Assembly (NCBI RefSeq): GCF_002750975.1
Contig: NZ_PEJS01000001.1
Coordinates: 2,914,001-2,978,000 of the forward strand
Direction of reading: 5' to 3'
DNA from: Stenotrophomonas indicatrix
GTDB lineage: Bacteria; Pseudomonadota; Gammaproteobacteria; Xanthomonadales; Xanthomonadaceae
Length of the DNA: 64,000 bases
In this document: positions 27,704 through 39,367 of the stretch, in pieces
How positions within the stretch are numbered: position 1 is the stretch's first letter
Layout of the letters: each line of letters opens with the position of its first letter
Notes under the pieces: generated by a model
The model's database searches: none
Seen by the model: only the letters and a program-made list of their open reading frames with translations
What the model was told of the DNA's origin: nothing
Made by a program: the position numbers and the translations under genes

Positions 27704-27774
27704 GGTAGCGCCGGGCCATGCCCGGCGAGCGCAGCGGCGTAATGAAAAGCCGCCGGGCATGGCCCGGCGCTACC
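27704..27774. repeat. Inverted SMAG pair
   Basis: A plus-oriented GTAGCGCCGGGCCATGCC element (from 27704) and an inverted copy (to 27774) face each other across about 22 bases, so the pair could form one large hairpin. It lies between converging genes. Confidence 0.88.
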
Positions 27775-27784
27775 GCGATGACGA

Positions 27785-28177
27785 TCAGTTGCTCTTCTTC
27801 GCCGCCAGCTGCGTGGCCAGCGCGGCCTTGAATTCCTCGAAGGTCTGCCCCTTCTCGTTGGCTTCGGCCTGCGCCGCATCGCGCAGCGCATCCGAATAGA
27901 TCAGGCGCACCGGCGTGCCCTGCCGTTCGTGCAGTTCACCGGCCTGCATGATCAGCGCCAGTACCTGGGCCGCACTCTCGCTCTGGCCGGCGATGCGGCC
28001 ATCCATGCCCAGCACCCATTCGCCATCGCGACGGACGATGCCGGCCAGCAGCGTGCGCTGCGTGTCGCGCAGCTCGGCGTGCGGCTCGACGGGCGAGGCG
28101 GTGGCAGCGGCCTTGTTGGCAGCCTGCTGTTCCTGGCGACGGCGCTGGTCGCGGCGGGATTTGGAAGAGGTCGACAT
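27785..28177 (-). CDS. Conserved hypothetical protein, basic N terminus
   Basis: I do not recognise this 130-residue protein. Residues 1-35 are hydrophilic and rich in Lys, Arg, Gln and Ala (SSKSRRDQRRRQEQQAANKA), probably disordered; the rest looks like a compact alpha/beta domain (LRDTQRTLLAGIVRRDGEWVL, FEEFKAALATQLAAKKSN). There is no signal peptide or membrane helix. ATG at 28192 is an alternative start. It lies 77 bases downstream of the siderophore-interacting reductase, perhaps in the same transcript. Confidence 0.7.
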   Translation of the reverse strand: MSTSSKSRRDQRRRQEQQAANKAAATASPVEPHAELRDTQRTLLAGIVRRDGEWVLGMDGRIAGQSESAAQVLALIMQAGELHERQGTPVRLIYSDALRDAAQAEANEKGQTFEEFKAALATQLAAKKSN

Positions 28178-28254
28178 CAGTGGGGCTTGCATTGCGGGGG
28201 CGCAAGGATAACCCACACCCCCTGCATGCCGGTTCACGCCGGTACGGTAGCGGC

Positions 28255-29151
28255 TCAGTCCAGTACCCGCCCCTGCCGCCAGTACCCCATGAAGGTGATC
28301 GCGCGGCGATCCAGGCCGCAGTCCTTCAGCAGATGCCCGCGGATCGCCATCACCGCGCCGGCCTCGCCCGCTACCCAGGCATACAGCGCGCCGTCCGCGC
28401 TGGCGTCAGCCTGCTCCCACAGGATCTGCGCATCAACGTCGATGTCGTCCAGCTCGGCAGCCTCGGCGACGGTCGCGGCCGCCGCCAGCCGCGCCTGTAC
28501 TGCCTGCAGCAACCGCTGCCCATGCGCCTGCTGCCCGCGTGGCAACCACACCAGTTCGGCCGTGGCCGGTGCCTTCAACGGCACCGCATCACCGGCCTGG
28601 GCGATCTCCAGCAGGGCCAGCGTGCGCGGCGGATCGGCCAGCCCGGCCAGTTCCTCGAGGATGCCGGCCACCGCCGGCAATGCGGTCTCATCGGCCACCA
28701 GCAGCACCTGGCCTACCCCGGCTGGCGGCTTCCATTCCCAGCCCTCGCTGCTGTCCGCACAGTCGGCATCGGGGGCCAGCAGCACCACGCGGTCGCCCGG
28801 CCGTGCATGCGTGGCCCAGCGCGAGGCCGGTCCGGTCTGGCCATGCAGCACGAAGTCGACGTCGACCTCGCACTCGCCGGCACGCAGCTGGCGGAGGGTA
28901 AAGGTGCGCATCGGCGGCCGCGCCTCATCGGGCAGTGCCCGGTAACGGGCATACCAGTCTTCGCCGCTGGGCACGTCCGGCGCGTCCTGGCCGGGCAAGG
29001 GGAAAAACACCTTGATACGCTGGTCCGGGCCTTCGGTCTTCATGTGCGCCACGTCGGTGCCGGTGAACACCATGCGGTCCAGGGAAGGAGAAAGAACGCG
29101 GCGCTCCTTCAGCGCCACCTCGAACAGGCGGTAGGTCTGCTGCGCAGCCAT
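28255..29151 (-). CDS. Siderophore-interacting protein (ferric-siderophore reductase)
   Basis: This 298-residue cytoplasmic flavoprotein of the ViuB/YqjH type uses NAD(P)H and FAD to reduce iron in imported siderophores. The FAD-binding domain ends with the RTFTLR motif (flavin-binding R-x-[FYS]-T), followed by the NAD(P)H-binding domain (VLLVADETALPAVAGIL) and the family C terminus GYWRQGR. No siderophore receptor or Fur box is visible nearby. It diverges from nothing obvious and is followed by a small conserved gene. Confidence 0.92.
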   Translation of the reverse strand: MAAQQTYRLFEVALKERRVLSPSLDRMVFTGTDVAHMKTEGPDQRIKVFFPLPGQDAPDVPSGEDWYARYRALPDEARPPMRTFTLRQLRAGECEVDVDFVLHGQTGPASRWATHARPGDRVVLLAPDADCADSSEGWEWKPPAGVGQVLLVADETALPAVAGILEELAGLADPPRTLALLEIAQAGDAVPLKAPATAELVWLPRGQQAHGQRLLQAVQARLAAAATVAEAAELDDIDVDAQILWEQADASADGALYAWVAGEAGAVMAIRGHLLKDCGLDRRAITFMGYWRQGRVLD

Positions 29152-29292
29152 GCGGGTACCTCATGCGACGATATCGGAATGGCTGGCTGTCGTGCACCCA
29201 CGAACCGGCTCGCTGGAAACCCCAGCCTAATCCCTGCCCGCAGCCCCGCAACGGATCCGCGCGTGATGACGCGCCCTACCCCTGCATGACGC

Positions 29293-30519
29293 TCAATGCG
29301 CCGTGCTGGCTGCCTCTGATGCGCGTTCGCGCTGGTGCTCCCAGTACCAGAACACGAAGCCGGCCGCGAAGAAGCCCGCCTGTCCCAGTGCCAGGTGCAG
29401 CGGGTTGTTGTGCAGCAGCGGCGATACCACGCCGGCCACCACGGTGCTGATCATCAGCTGCACGAACGCCTGCAGCGACGACGCCAGGCCGCGCTGCAGC
29501 GGATACATGTCCAGCACCGCCAGCGCCAGGATCGGGAAGATCAGCGCCATGCCCATGCCGCCAAGGAAGATCGGCATCACCGCCCACGGCAGCGCGAACT
29601 GCGGCGCCAGGGTGACGTAGCCGATGTTCAACACGGCAGAGACCGCACACAGGGTGAAACCGAGCGCGACCTGCCGGGTCGGTGTGCTGTGCCCGGCCAT
29701 GCGCCCGGACAGGAACGAACCGGTGGTCATGCCGCCGATGGTGGGAATGAACAACCACGCAAAGCCACCTTCACCCAGATGCAGGTGCTGCATCACGATG
29801 GCCGGCGCCGAGGAGATGTACAGGAAGATGCCGCCGAACCCGATGCTGCCGGCCAGGGCCAGGCGCAGGAACCGCGGGTTGAAGCCGATGCGCACGTAAT
29901 CGCGCAGCAACGTGCGTGGCGACAGGGCGATCCGCGCCTCCACCGGATGGGTTTCCGGCAGGAAGCGCGCGGTGGCCGCCAGCAGCACCAGCGCGAATAC
30001 CACCAGGAACCAGAAGATCAGCGGCCAGCCGGCACCGCTGAGCAGGATCCAGCCACCGATGATCGGCGCGATGGCCGGGGCGATACCGAACAGCATCGAC
30101 ACCTGGCTCATCAGCCGCTGCGCGTCGTGGCCGTGGTACAGATCGCGGATCACCGCGCGGCCGACGATCATGCCCACGCCGGCGGACAGGCCCTGCAGTG
30201 CGCGGAACGCCAGCAGCGTGGTCAGGTCGGTAGACAACGCACAGCCCACCGAGGCGCCGACGAAGATCACCAGGCCGCCGAGGATCACCCGCTTGCGCCC
30301 CCACGCATCGGACAGCGGGCCATGGGCCAGGCTCATCAGGCCGTAGAACAGCAGGTAGACGCTGATGGTCTGCTGCACCGCCACCTCGTCCACCGCCAGG
30401 CGTTGGGCCAGCTGCGGAAACGCGGGAAAGATGGTGTCGATCGAGAACGGACCGAACATGGCCAGGCCAGCGAGCAACAGGGCCATGCGGCGGGTGGAAG
30501 GAGCAACGGCGGCGGTCAT
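29293..30519 (-). CDS. Bcr/CflA-type MFS drug efflux protein
   Basis: This 408-residue major-facilitator protein has twelve predicted membrane segments. Motif A-like loop LAHGPLSDAWGRKR sits between helices 2 and 3, and motif C-like GRAVIRDLYHG and GIAPAIAPIIGGWIL sequences match the Bcr/CflA drug-proton antiporter family. Substrates could include bicyclomycin, sulfonamides or small metabolites and cannot be fixed from sequence. The ATG at 30519 gives a family-like N terminus; 30543 is an alternative. It diverges from gcvP. Confidence 0.9.
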   Translation of the reverse strand: MTAAVAPSTRRMALLLAGLAMFGPFSIDTIFPAFPQLAQRLAVDEVAVQQTISVYLLFYGLMSLAHGPLSDAWGRKRVILGGLVIFVGASVGCALSTDLTTLLAFRALQGLSAGVGMIVGRAVIRDLYHGHDAQRLMSQVSMLFGIAPAIAPIIGGWILLSGAGWPLIFWFLVVFALVLLAATARFLPETHPVEARIALSPRTLLRDYVRIGFNPRFLRLALAGSIGFGGIFLYISSAPAIVMQHLHLGEGGFAWLFIPTIGGMTTGSFLSGRMAGHSTPTRQVALGFTLCAVSAVLNIGYVTLAPQFALPWAVMPIFLGGMGMALIFPILALAVLDMYPLQRGLASSLQAFVQLMISTVVAGVVSPLLHNNPLHLALGQAGFFAAGFVFWYWEHQRERASEAASTAH

Positions 30520-30560
30520 CGGGCAAGCGTCCGGCAGGGCCATGCATGACACGCACGGCG

Positions 30561-30625
30561 GGCGCCGATCCCCTGCAGCAGGGACGGCGCCAGATGAATA
30601 CGAGAATCCCACCATCATAGGTGGG
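30561..30625 (-). other. Two leader hairpins upstream of the MFS gene
   Basis: On the minus strand, 42 bases before the MFS start, GGCGCC/GGCGCC arms enclose a CCCTGC-A-GCAGGG stem (30561-30591). A second hairpin, CCCACC-ATCATA-GGTGGG, lies at 30608-30625. They could fold in the mRNA leader and affect expression; no known riboswitch class matches. Confidence 0.4.
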
Positions 30626-30731
30626 GAATGCGCGCGATGCCATGCACGTATGCACAGAACGCACGCCCGGGCCATCGGCCATTCAGCCCTGTGAGGCCAG
30701 CCCGGGCCACCGTCAGGCGCCGGCAACGAGC

Positions 30732-30737
30732 TATAAT
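30732..30737 (+). promoter_or_regulatory. -10 element of the gcvP promoter
   Basis: A perfect TATAAT lies 14 bases before the first glycine aptamer, as expected for a promoter that transcribes the riboswitch. The -35 region (around CCGTCA, 30710-30715) is a poor match, so activation may be needed. Confidence 0.6.
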
Positions 30738-30750
30738 CGGCGGGCAACAC

Positions 30751-30913
30751 GGTGGGAGAAGCAGGTCACCGCTGCCGAAGGCGCAACGCCCGTAATCGCT
30801 CAGGCCCGATACCACCCGTAACAGAACTCTGGAGAGACCGGTTCGATCCGGCGCCGAAGGGGCACGAAGCTGCGGTTTTCCGCGCTTTTAAACTCTCAGG
30901 CAAAAGGACAGAG
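30751..30913 (+). ncRNA. Tandem glycine riboswitch of gcvP
   Basis: Two consecutive glycine aptamers are readable. The first spans 30751-30817 (closing helix GGTGG/CCACC, core CTGCCGAAGGCGCAA). The second spans 30827-30913 (closing helix CTCTG/CAGAG, GGAGAGACC, GCCGAAGGGGCA, and the conserved CTCTCAGGCAAAAGGACAG segment). A nine-base linker joins them. Glycine riboswitches usually turn on the glycine-cleavage system when glycine is plentiful. The expression platform is the 69 bases to the gcvP start. Confidence 0.92.
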
Positions 30914-30982
30914 GGGCGCCCGCAGACCGCCGACCGGCGGCTTGTGCCCGTGCGTGTGCCCTTTCCTGACGGATCCTTCGCC

Positions 30983-33850
<2,868 letters not shown>

Positions 33851-33873
33851 GCCATCGCGACATCGGAAATGAG

Positions 33874-33905
33874 AACGGCCCGCGCAAGCGGGCCGTTTTT
33901 GTTTT
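33874..33905 (+). terminator. Intrinsic terminator of gcvP
   Basis: AACGGCCCGC pairs with GCGGGCCGTT across GCAA and is followed by TTTGTTTT, 24 bases after the stop codon. Confidence 0.9.
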
Positions 33906-33907
33906 CC

Positions 33908-33942
33908 GGTAGCGCCGGGCCATGCCCGGCGAGCGCAGCGGC
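33908..33942 (+). repeat. SMAG/REP element
   Basis: One GTAGCGCCGGGCCATGCC palindrome with the GAGCGCAGCGGC tail seen also at 27704, placed between the gcvP terminator and the 3' end of the VOC-like gene. Confidence 0.85.
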
Positions 33943-33950
33943 AGGACGCG

Positions 33951-34361
33951 TCACGGGTCGGGCATCTGCCCCAGGCTCAACTGCCACGACACGCCGAAGC
34001 GGTCCTGCACCCAGCCGTAGCGGCTGCTGAAATCCTGCTCGCCCACCGGCATCAGCCAGTGCCCGCCGTCACCCAGCACGCGCGCGGCACGCTCGAATGA
34101 TTCGGCGCCGGAACACTCGACGAACAGCGACATCGAGGGCGTGAAGGTGAAGTCGTGCACATCCAGGCTGTCAAAGCACAGGTAGTGGGTGCCGCCGAGC
34201 AGGAAAATGGCCTGGCGGACCTGCCCGGGCACGCCCGCGCCCGCCCCGTCCGGGTGGCGCTGCAGGGCCAGCAGGCGGAATTCGGCGAAGGCTTCGGCGT
34301 ACAGGGCCAGCGCCGCTTCGGCCTGGCCGGTGAACATCAGGAAGGGACGGCTGCGCAGCAT
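33951..34361 (-). CDS. VOC family protein, PhnB-like
   Basis: This 136-residue protein has the PhnB/DUF1338-like variant of the VOC fold: SRPFLMFTGQAEAALALYAEAF at the start, MSLFVECSGAESFERAARVL in the middle, and FSSRYGWVQDRFGVSWQL near the end. These proteins are often mislabelled as 3-demethylubiquinone methyltransferases; no activity can be assigned. GGGAG precedes the ATG at 34361. It lies between REP elements and shows no operon partner. Confidence 0.85.
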   Translation of the reverse strand: MLRSRPFLMFTGQAEAALALYAEAFAEFRLLALQRHPDGAGAGVPGQVRQAIFLLGGTHYLCFDSLDVHDFTFTPSMSLFVECSGAESFERAARVLGDGGHWLMPVGEQDFSSRYGWVQDRFGVSWQLSLGQMPDP

Positions 34362-34436
34362 GCGGTGCTCCCGTTCGTCGGGCCGGTGATGGCCCACCCG
34401 ATCAGGATGGCACGCGGAATGTGGGCGCGGCGTATC

Positions 34437-34461
34437 GGTAGCGCCGGGCCATGCCCGGCGG
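34437..34461 (+). repeat. SMAG/REP element
   Basis: A single GTAGCGCCGGGCCATGCC palindrome just outside the stop codon of the amino-acid permease gene, in the gap before the VOC-like gene. Confidence 0.85.
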
Positions 34462-34466
34462 CCCCA

Positions 34467-35837
34467 TCACGCCTCGCGCATGCGCCGGGCGATGGCGCTG
34501 CTGGCCGCGATGGTCGCCGTCAGCGCCACCATCGACAGGAACTGCAGGCGCGTATGCGCTTCACTCAGCAGCAGGCCGAAGATCAGCGCCAGGATCGCCA
34601 GCGCACAGACGGTCAGCCACGGGAAGCCCGCCATGCGGAACGGCAGGCGCGTGCCCAGGCGGTCGGCGCGACGGCGCAGCACCAGCTGCGAGACCAGCGA
34701 CAACGTCCACACCAGCAGGCAGGTGGAGCCGACGATGTTCAGCAGCACCGGCAACACCTTGTCCGGGAACAGCAGTTCCATGATGGTGGCAGCAAAGCCG
34801 AACAGGACGCTGGCCAGCACCGCGATCACCGGCACCTGGCGCGGATCGGTCCAGCCCAGCACGGCCGGTGCTTCGCGGCGTTGCGCCAGCGAATACATCA
34901 TGCGCGAGGCGCCGTAGAGGTTGGCATTGAGCGCTGACAGCAGGGCGATCACCGCGATCAGGGTGATGGCGGTGGCCGCGCCCGGAATATTGGCGACATC
35001 GAGAACCGCGGCAAACGGCGACTTCAGCGCTTCGCTGGTCCACGGCACCACAGCGATGATCACGCTCAGCGAACCGATGTAGAACACCAGGATGCGCCAG
35101 GCCACGGTGCGGATGGCACGGGCGATGCTGCGCTCGGGGTCTTCGGTCTCCGCCGCAGCGACGGCCACGATTTCGGTGCCACCGAAGGCGAACACCACCA
35201 CCAGCAGCGCCGCGCCGATGCCGGCCAAGCCCTTCGGTGCGAAGCCACCGTGCTCGGTGAAGTTGCTCAGGCCCGGCGAGGCCACCTGCGGCAGCCAGCC
35301 CATCAGCAGCGCCACGCCCACGGCGATGAAGGCCAGGATCGCCGCCACCTTGAGGATGGCGAACCAGAATTCGAACTCGCCGAAGTTCTTCACCCCGAGC
35401 AGGTTGATCGCGGTGAAGAACAGCATGAAGGCCAATGCCGCCATCGGTACCGGCACCACCGGCCAGACCGTGGCCAGCAATCCGGCCGCACCCACTGCCT
35501 CGGCGGCGATCACGATGACCAGCTGCACCCACCACAGCCAGCCCACGGTGGCACCGGCGGTGGCGCCCATGGCATCGGCCGCATACACCGAGAACGCACC
35601 GCTGGTCGGCTTGGCCGCGGCCATTTCGCCCAGCGCGTTCATCACGATGATCACCAGCGCACCGGCCACCAGATAGGACACCAGCACCGCCGGGCCGGCC
35701 GCCTGCACGCCCACGCCGGAGCCGAGGAACAGGCCGGCGCCGATGGCGCTGCCCAGCCCCATCATGATCAGCTGGCGTGGCTTGAGCGAATGGCCGAGGC
35801 GGGAGGACGAAGCGGTCGTATCGGGGGTGGCGGGCAT
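34467..35837 (-). CDS. APC-family amino-acid permease
   Basis: This 456-residue inner-membrane permease has twelve predicted helices. The first helix has the substrate-site signature MMGLGSAIGAGLFLGSG, and the helix 6 region reads VVFAFGGTEIVAVAAAETEDP, typical of the AAT group that carries aromatic or other neutral amino acids, GABA or asparagine. Substrate is not certain. No ribosome site stands out but the N terminus is family-like. It is followed by the PAS-AraC regulator on the same strand upstream, 81 bases away. Confidence 0.92.
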   Translation of the reverse strand: MPATPDTTASSSRLGHSLKPRQLIMMGLGSAIGAGLFLGSGVGVQAAGPAVLVSYLVAGALVIIVMNALGEMAAAKPTSGAFSVYAADAMGATAGATVGWLWWVQLVIVIAAEAVGAAGLLATVWPVVPVPMAALAFMLFFTAINLLGVKNFGEFEFWFAILKVAAILAFIAVGVALLMGWLPQVASPGLSNFTEHGGFAPKGLAGIGAALLVVVFAFGGTEIVAVAAAETEDPERSIARAIRTVAWRILVFYIGSLSVIIAVVPWTSEALKSPFAAVLDVANIPGAATAITLIAVIALLSALNANLYGASRMMYSLAQRREAPAVLGWTDPRQVPVIAVLASVLFGFAATIMELLFPDKVLPVLLNIVGSTCLLVWTLSLVSQLVLRRRADRLGTRLPFRMAGFPWLTVCALAILALIFGLLLSEAHTRLQFLSMVALTATIAASSAIARRMREA

Positions 35838-35918
35838 CGGCAGGGCTGGCGGCGGCTACAAGGGCGACACCTTACCGTGTCCAGCCGCCGCGGGGATAGG
35901 CACAGCGCAGCAGGAAAC

Positions 35919-36641
35919 TCAGGCCGGTACCGGCTCGCCGACATTGCCGCCGATACGGGCGCGGTAGGCGCGCGGGGAGAAACCGGTTTCAGCCTTGAAC
36001 TTGCGGGTGAACGCGCTCTGGTCGCTGAAACCGCAGGCCTGGCCGATGCAGGCAATGCTCTCGTTGCCATGCAGCAGGTGCATGGCCATCTGGATCCGCA
36101 GCCGGGTCAGCACCTGCTGCGGCGTCATCTGGAACACCTTGCGGAAGCTGCGCTCCAGCTTGGACAACGAGAACCCGGTGATGTCCAGCAGCGTCTGCAT
36201 CCGCACGTTCTCGGCATAGTGCGTATTGAGGTGGGCCAAGGCCAGACGAAGCTGCTCGTACTGGGTCCCCAGGCTGTCCTTCTGGCCGAGGTCGCGGGAA
36301 ATGCCGATCAGCCCCTCGACCTGCCCGTCCACCAGCAGCGGGCGTTTGCAGGTCAGGCACCAGCCCGGTTCGCGGTTGGCGAACAGGTGCAGCTCCATGA
36401 GGTTCTCGATCACCTCGCCGGACAGCACGCGTGCGTCCTGGTCGACATAGTCCGCACTCAGGCCGGTGGGGTAGATCTCGGCCGCGGTGCGTCCGATCAC
36501 GTCCTTGCGCGCACGCAGGCCCAGCCGTCGCAGCATGGTCTGGTTGACGTAGGTGTAGCGGCCCTGGCGGTCCTTCATGAAGAACAGCACGTCCGGAATG
36601 GCGTCGAACAGGGCTTCGATGTCGGCGGGTTCGACTCGCAT
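35919..36641 (-). CDS. PAS-AraC transcriptional regulator
   Basis: The 240-residue protein pairs an N-terminal PAS domain (about 5-125: ALFDAIPDVLFFMKDRQGRY, YVNQTMLRRLG, LIGISRD) with a C-terminal AraC DNA-binding domain. The latter has two helix-turn-helix motifs (SLSKLERSFRKVFQMTPQQ and ACIGQACGFSDQSAFTRKFK) and the GFSPRAYR end. A PAS in place of the usual AraC arm implies sensing of a small ligand, redox state or cofactor. It diverges from katE with 119 bases between starts, so it may regulate katE, the permease downstream, or both. Confidence 0.9.
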   Translation of the reverse strand: MRVEPADIEALFDAIPDVLFFMKDRQGRYTYVNQTMLRRLGLRARKDVIGRTAAEIYPTGLSADYVDQDARVLSGEVIENLMELHLFANREPGWCLTCKRPLLVDGQVEGLIGISRDLGQKDSLGTQYEQLRLALAHLNTHYAENVRMQTLLDITGFSLSKLERSFRKVFQMTPQQVLTRLRIQMAMHLLHGNESIACIGQACGFSDQSAFTRKFKAETGFSPRAYRARIGGNVGEPVPA

Positions 36642-36760
36642 GCGGCAAGCATACCCGAGCCGCCGATTTGTCTGCGCGTTCACTCCCACGGGACCGTGCA
36701 TTAACGCCGGCGGCGCCACTGTCTGGAGTCTGCCCCCCTACCCGCTCCAGGAGATCCTCC

Positions 36761-38857
36761 ATGGCCGCCAGCAAGCCGACCGGCAAGCGCGCTCCCGCCA
36801 CCACCTCCGCCGACCGTGACAGCCGCGGCCAGGGCGATGAACTGCATCAGCTCGCAGGAGGCGCCCATCCGGTACTGACCAGCAACCAGGGCATTCCGGT
36901 TGCAGACAACCAGAACTCCCTGCGCCAGGGACCGCGTGGACCCACCCTGCTGGAAGACTTCCTGCTGCGCGAGAAGATCACCCACTTCGACCACGAGCGT
37001 ATTCCCGAGCGCATCGTCCACGCGCGCGGTTCGGCCGCCCACGGCTTCTTCGAACTGACCCGCTCGCTGGGCAAGGTGACCCGGGCGAAGATCCTCACCG
37101 AGGTCGGGGTGAAGACGCCGGTGTTCACCCGCTTCTCCACCGTTGCCGGCGGCGCCGGCTCGGTCGACACCCCGCGCGACGTGCGCGGCTTCGCGGTGAA
37201 GTTCTACACCAGGGAAGGCAACTGGGACCTGGTCGGCAACAACATTCCGGTGTTCTTCATCCAGGACGCGATCAAGTTCCCCGACCTGATCCATGCGGTG
37301 AAGATGGAACCGGACCGCGCCTTCCCGCAGGCGGCCAGCGCACACGACACGTTCTGGGATTTCGTCTCGCTGATGCCCGAATCGATGCACATGATCATGT
37401 GGGCGATGAGCGATCGCACGATTCCGCGCTCGCTGCGCACCATCGAAGGCTTCGGCATCCACAGCTTCCGCCTGCTGGATGAGGAAGGGAACTCCACCTT
37501 CGTCAAGTTCCACTGGCGGCCGAAGCTGGGGCTGCAGTCCACCGTTTGGGACGAGGCGCTGAAGCTGCAGGCCGCCGACAACGATTTCCACCGCCGCGAC
37601 CTGTTCGAGGCGATCCAGCGCGGCGACTTCCCCGAGTGGGAGCTGGCCGTGCAGCTGTTTACCGAAGAACAGGCCGATGGATTCCCGTTCGACCACCTGG
37701 ACCCGACCAAGATCATCCCCGAGTCGCTGGTGCCGCTGCAGGTGATCGGGCGCATGGTGCTGGACCGCTGGCCGGACAATTTCTTCGCCGAGACCGAGCA
37801 GGTCGCCTTCTGCCCGGCCAACGTGCCGCCGGGCATCGATTTCAGCAATGACCCGCTGCTGCAGGGGCGGCTGTTCTCCTATCTGGATACCCAGCTGATC
37901 CGCCTGGGCGGGCCGAACTTCAACCAGATTCCGATCAACGCACCGAAGTGCCCGTTCGCCAACCATCAGCGCGATGGCCATATGCAGATGCAGGTGCCGA
38001 AGGGGCGCGTGGCCTACGACCCCAGTTCGCTGCAGGAAGACAGCCCGCGCGAGACGCCCACCGGTTTCCGCAGCCACGCCAGCGCCGATGATGGGCGCAA
38101 GGGCCGCACCCGCGCGGAGAGCTTTGCCGACCACTACAGCCAGGCGCGGATGTTCTTCCGCAGCCTGGAAAAACCGGAACAGGCGCACCTGGCCTCGGCG
38201 CTGGTGTTCGAGCTGTCGAAGGTGGAAACCGAGAAGGTGCGCGTGCGCACCGTCAGCCATCTGCGCAACATCGACGAAGGACTGGCCAAGCGCGTGGCCG
38301 ACGGGCTGGCACTGGGCACCCTACCCGCCCCGGCACCGACGGCAACCCCTGCACAGGACCTGCCCGCCGCACCCGAGGTCCGCGTGATCGGCCGCAACAA
38401 GCCCCTGCTGCAGGGGCGCTGCATCGGCATCCTGTTCGACGAGGGCTCCGATGCACGGGTGATCGCCACTCTGCGCAAGTCCGCCGAAAAGGCCGGCGCC
38501 AGCGTCAAGCTGGTCGCGCCGAAAATTGGCGGTGCCACGCTCAGCGACGGCAAAACGCAGGCCGCCGATGGACAGCTGGCCGGTACCCCGTCGGTGGTGT
38601 TCGACGCAGTGGCGGTCGTGCTGAGTGCCGACGCCGGCAAGGCCTTGGCCAAGGAAGCGGCAGCCGTGGGCTTTGTCAGCGATGCCTGGGCGCACCTGAA
38701 AGCCATCGCGAGTGACGAAGGCGCACAGGCCCTGCTGAAGGCAGCGCGCGTCGGCAACGATGCCGGCACCGTGGAGGCCGAAGACAGCAAGGCCTTCCTC
38801 GCCGCTGCCGCCACCCGTCAGTGGGCACGCGAGCCGAAGCTGCGCCTGCTGGCCTGA
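36761..38857 (+). CDS. katE: Large-subunit catalase HPII (KatE)
   Basis: This 698-residue clade-2 catalase breaks down hydrogen peroxide. The distal haem pocket has His87 in [12 protein letters not shown] and an Asn in [16 protein letters not shown], and the proximal Tyr lies in [16 protein letters not shown]. The last 150 residues form the flavodoxin/DJ-1-like domain found only in large catalases. It is slightly shorter than E. coli KatE (753), mainly at the N terminus. AGGAG precedes the ATG. A Lys/Ala-rich protein gene follows after 21 bases, so the two are likely co-expressed. Confidence 0.96.
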   Translation: MAASKPTGKRAPATTSADRDSRGQGDELHQLAGGAHPVLTSNQGIPVADNQNSLRQGPRGPTLLEDFLLREKITHFDHERIPERIVHARGSAAHGFFELTRSLGKVTRAKILTEVGVKTPVFTRFSTVAGGAGSVDTPRDVRGFAVKFYTREGNWDLVGNNIPVFFIQDAIKFPDLIHAVKMEPDRAFPQAASAHDTFWDFVSLMPESMHMIMWAMSDRTIPRSLRTIEGFGIHSFRLLDEEGNSTFVKFHWRPKLGLQSTVWDEALKLQAADNDFHRRDLFEAIQRGDFPEWELAVQLFTEEQADGFPFDHLDPTKIIPESLVPLQVIGRMVLDRWPDNFFAETEQVAFCPANVPPGIDFSNDPLLQGRLFSYLDTQLIRLGGPNFNQIPINAPKCPFANHQRDGHMQMQVPKGRVAYDPSSLQEDSPRETPTGFRSHASADDGRKGRTRAESFADHYSQARMFFRSLEKPEQAHLASALVFELSKVETEKVRVRTVSHLRNIDEGLAKRVADGLALGTLPAPAPTATPAQDLPAAPEVRVIGRNKPLLQGRCIGILFDEGSDARVIATLRKSAEKAGASVKLVAPKIGGATLSDGKTQAADGQLAGTPSVVFDAVAVVLSADAGKALAKEAAAVGFVSDAWAHLKAIASDEGAQALLKAARVGNDAGTVEAEDSKAFLAAAATRQWAREPKLRLLA

Positions 38858-38878
38858 CCATCCGACAGGAGAATCCCC

Positions 38879-39367
38879 ATGCCCCGTGGTGACAAATCCG
38901 CCTATACCGACAAGCAGAAGCGCCAGGCCGAGCATATCGAAGAGAGTGAGCGCGAACGCGGTGCCAGTGAAGGCACCGCCGAGCGCATCGCCTGGGCCAC
39001 CGTGAACAAGCAGGATGGTGGTGGCAAGCGCAGCGGCAGCGCGCGCAAGGCAACGAAGAAGGTGGCCAGAAAGACAACGGCGAAGAAGGCTTCCGCAAGC
39101 AAGGCGACTGCAAAGAAGGTGGCGAAGAAGACCGCTGCGAAAAAGACGCCTGCGAAGAAGGCCGCCACCAGGAAGACTGCTGCAAAGAAGGCGGTGAAGA
39201 AGGCCCCTGCGAAGGTCCCTGCAAAGAAGGCGGCCGCCGGGAAGGCAACGCAGAAGAGCGCCTCACGCAGCACCGCTGCGAAGAAGGCCGCGAAGACCCG
39301 TGCAGCAAAAAAGGCGGTACGCAGGACCGCGGCGAAGAAGGCCGCACGCACCCGCGCCGGCAGTTAG
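38879..39367 (+). CDS. Histone H1-like Lys/Ala-rich protein
   Basis: The 162-residue protein has two parts. Residues 1-50 (YTDKQKRQAEHIEESERERG, ERIAWATVNKQ) match a small conserved domain often labelled plasmid-stabilisation-like. Residues 55-162 are almost only Lys, Ala, Thr and Arg in irregular KKA repeats resembling eukaryotic histone H1 tails. Such a tail should bind DNA without sequence preference. AGGAG precedes the ATG, and katE ends 21 bases before, suggesting DNA protection under oxidative or stationary-phase stress (inference). Its stop overlaps the converging hydrolase stop. Confidence 0.88.
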   Translation: MPRGDKSAYTDKQKRQAEHIEESERERGASEGTAERIAWATVNKQDGGGKRSGSARKATKKVARKTTAKKASASKATAKKVAKKTAAKKTPAKKAATRKTAAKKAVKKAPAKVPAKKAAAGKATQKSASRSTAAKKAAKTRAAKKAVRRTAAKKAARTRAGS

